Part shown: positions 63,112 to 64,000 of the stretch, piece by piece | Position numbering within the stretch: position 1 is the first letter of the stretch | Layout: every line of letters starts with the position of its first letter | Assembly (NCBI GenBank): GCA_963682025.1 | Contig: OY821517.1 | Coordinates: forward strand, 339,881,644 to 339,945,643 | Direction of reading: 5' to 3' | Length of the DNA stretch: 64,000 bases | Origin: Cordilura impudica | Lineage: Eukaryota > Arthropoda > Insecta > Diptera > Scathophagidae | The notes under the pieces: model-generated | Told to the model about the DNA's origin: nothing | Databases searched by the model: none | What the model saw: the letters and a program-made list of their open reading frames with translations, nothing else | Program-made: the position numbers and the translations under genes

Positions 63112-63455
63112 TGTCCGATCGCGAATGGATAACGTTTTCATTTTTTAGATGTACGCGTTGAAGAACATGTTCTGCTTTTTTAGCAGTACACGTGCAAGAA
63201 AACTAACTTAAGATAAAGCTACACTGAAATCTGTGTGGTTTATGTGTGTTCGAAACAAAAAATATGTGATAGAAAAATGTTCGTGTAGATAACGAAATAT
63301 TAAAACGAAACATGATTGTGTTCGCACCGTACAATATTTAGAAACACACATAATTGATATAAAAATAAAAATATGTGTTTGTTGGTCTGAGCTATGTTTG
63401 TTTACATAAATATACCAGGTTTTTATTCAGTGTGTGTTTTTTTCTGAACTCTGAT
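63112..63455. repeat. Dispersed ~330-bp repeat (copy 2)
   Basis: Matches 37061-37390 nearly throughout (GATCGCGAATGGATAACGTT, AGCAGTACACGTGCAAGAAA, GTGTGGTTTATGTGTGTTCG). Confidence 0.6.
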
Positions 63456-63960
63456 TTGAATTAAACACATTTTTTGAGGTAAAAAATTTTTTTGAGGGCA
63501 GAAAATATTTTTGAATTTTTTACATTAAAAAAATTTTAAATAAAAAACACCTTTTGATCTTCTCCCAGTCGAGAAAATAACGTCAAAAAAATATAAAAAA
63601 TTTAAAATAGTTTTAAGGTTAAAAAAAATTATTCAAAAGTAAACCAAAATCTTTCAGGTGACATATTGCTTTAATTGACATATCTGCAAGGAAAACTATG
63701 TGCCAATAACTTAACTGGAACTTGACTGATATATAAAATAGTATCAAAATTTATATAAAAAACTTTCGAGATTTTTCCGATTTGCACTCATAACTTTTGA
63801 TCTAATCAAACGATATTTCAGTAAATATATTTATGTGTTCACATAATCATGAAGTAAAATAGCAGACAGACGGATGTAGCAAAATTAGCCATCAGTTACT
63901 TAACCAAAAAGATTTCATACCTCTGAAATTTATAGTTAATTATTTTTCTTGCTTGCACAG
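63456..63960. other. AT-rich sequence, nothing recognised
   Basis: No gene or defined repeat. Confidence 0.45.
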
Positions 63961-64000
63961 TATTTATAATATTAATAGGCTAGGCGATTTCTTGTTCTAC
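63961..64000 (+). mobile_element. 5' tip of a short Helitron, cut by the window edge
   Basis: TATAATATTAATAGGCTAGG followed by CGATTTCTTGT matches the 5' ends of the Helitrons at 3838 and 39604 (read on their minus strand). The rest lies outside the window. Confidence 0.5.

Overview
This window is repeat-dominated, AT-rich nuclear DNA from an insect, most likely a higher fly (Diptera, possibly a calyptrate). The signs are Helitrons, short interspersed elements carrying (GTCC)n runs, Tc1/mariner, jockey/CR1-like LINE and Ty3/gypsy elements, and CA/TG and trinucleotide microsatellites. The species call is inference. I find no convincing host gene. The only host-like coding hints are a GC-rich open frame running off the left edge (1-147, minus strand) and a short proline-rich frame ending at a splice-donor-like GTGAGT (1231-1319). 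Every other strong coding signal belongs to a mobile element.

Layout. 1-3.8 kb: GC-rich edge, dispersed repeats and a small Helitron. 3.8-13.9 kb: about 10 kb of decayed tandem repeat built on a CACCTCAAAAATTTTAT-like unit, interrupted by a roughly 118-copy AATTTTT heptamer satellite and two short interspersed elements. 13.9-16.3 kb: the best stretch of unique sequence, without a recognisable gene. 16.3-20.1 kb: a second minisatellite (about 17 bp, GGTACTTTTTTAAGAAA) split by a 600-bp MITE. 20.1-27.3 kb: a scatter of ATGTTGCTGCAACAT quasi-palindromes, split by a 2.8-kb transposon with ~580-bp terminal inverted repeats and an unusual transposase relic, and by a dead mariner. 28.0-35.1 kb: more of the GGTACTTTTT minisatellite, hosting a head-to-head pair of interspersed elements, a 5'-truncated LINE and a complete but inactivated Tc1-type transposon. 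35.1-43.5 kb: MITEs, Helitron helicase relics, and a long-inverted-repeat element with a piggyBac-like MITE nested inside it.

43.7-49.6 kb holds the most notable object: a Transib-type (RAG1-core-like) transposon. It is flanked by a perfect 5-bp CGGCG duplication. Its inverted repeats start with CACAGTG, the heptamer of V(D)J recombination signals. Its decayed transposase still shows the D, D and E regions and the C-C/H-H zinc ligands, and Helitrons are nested inside it.

49.6-57.1 kb: unique-looking DNA, a tRNA-derived SINE with a 10-bp duplication and a related empty site, and several Helentron/DINE-like elements. 57.1-62.3 kb: a very young Ty3/gypsy LTR retrotransposon (minus strand) with apparently identical 489-bp LTRs, intact gag and pol frames and an A AAA AAC -1 frameshift site. 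62.3-64.0 kb: more dispersed repeats and the 5' tip of a Helitron running off the edge.

The window works as a nested stack of transposons rather than as a set of cooperating genes. Three minisatellite arrays form the old substrate. DNA transposons, Helitrons and MITEs landed in them and decayed. The gypsy-type element is the youngest arrival and the only one that looks coding-competent. All alignments were made by eye.
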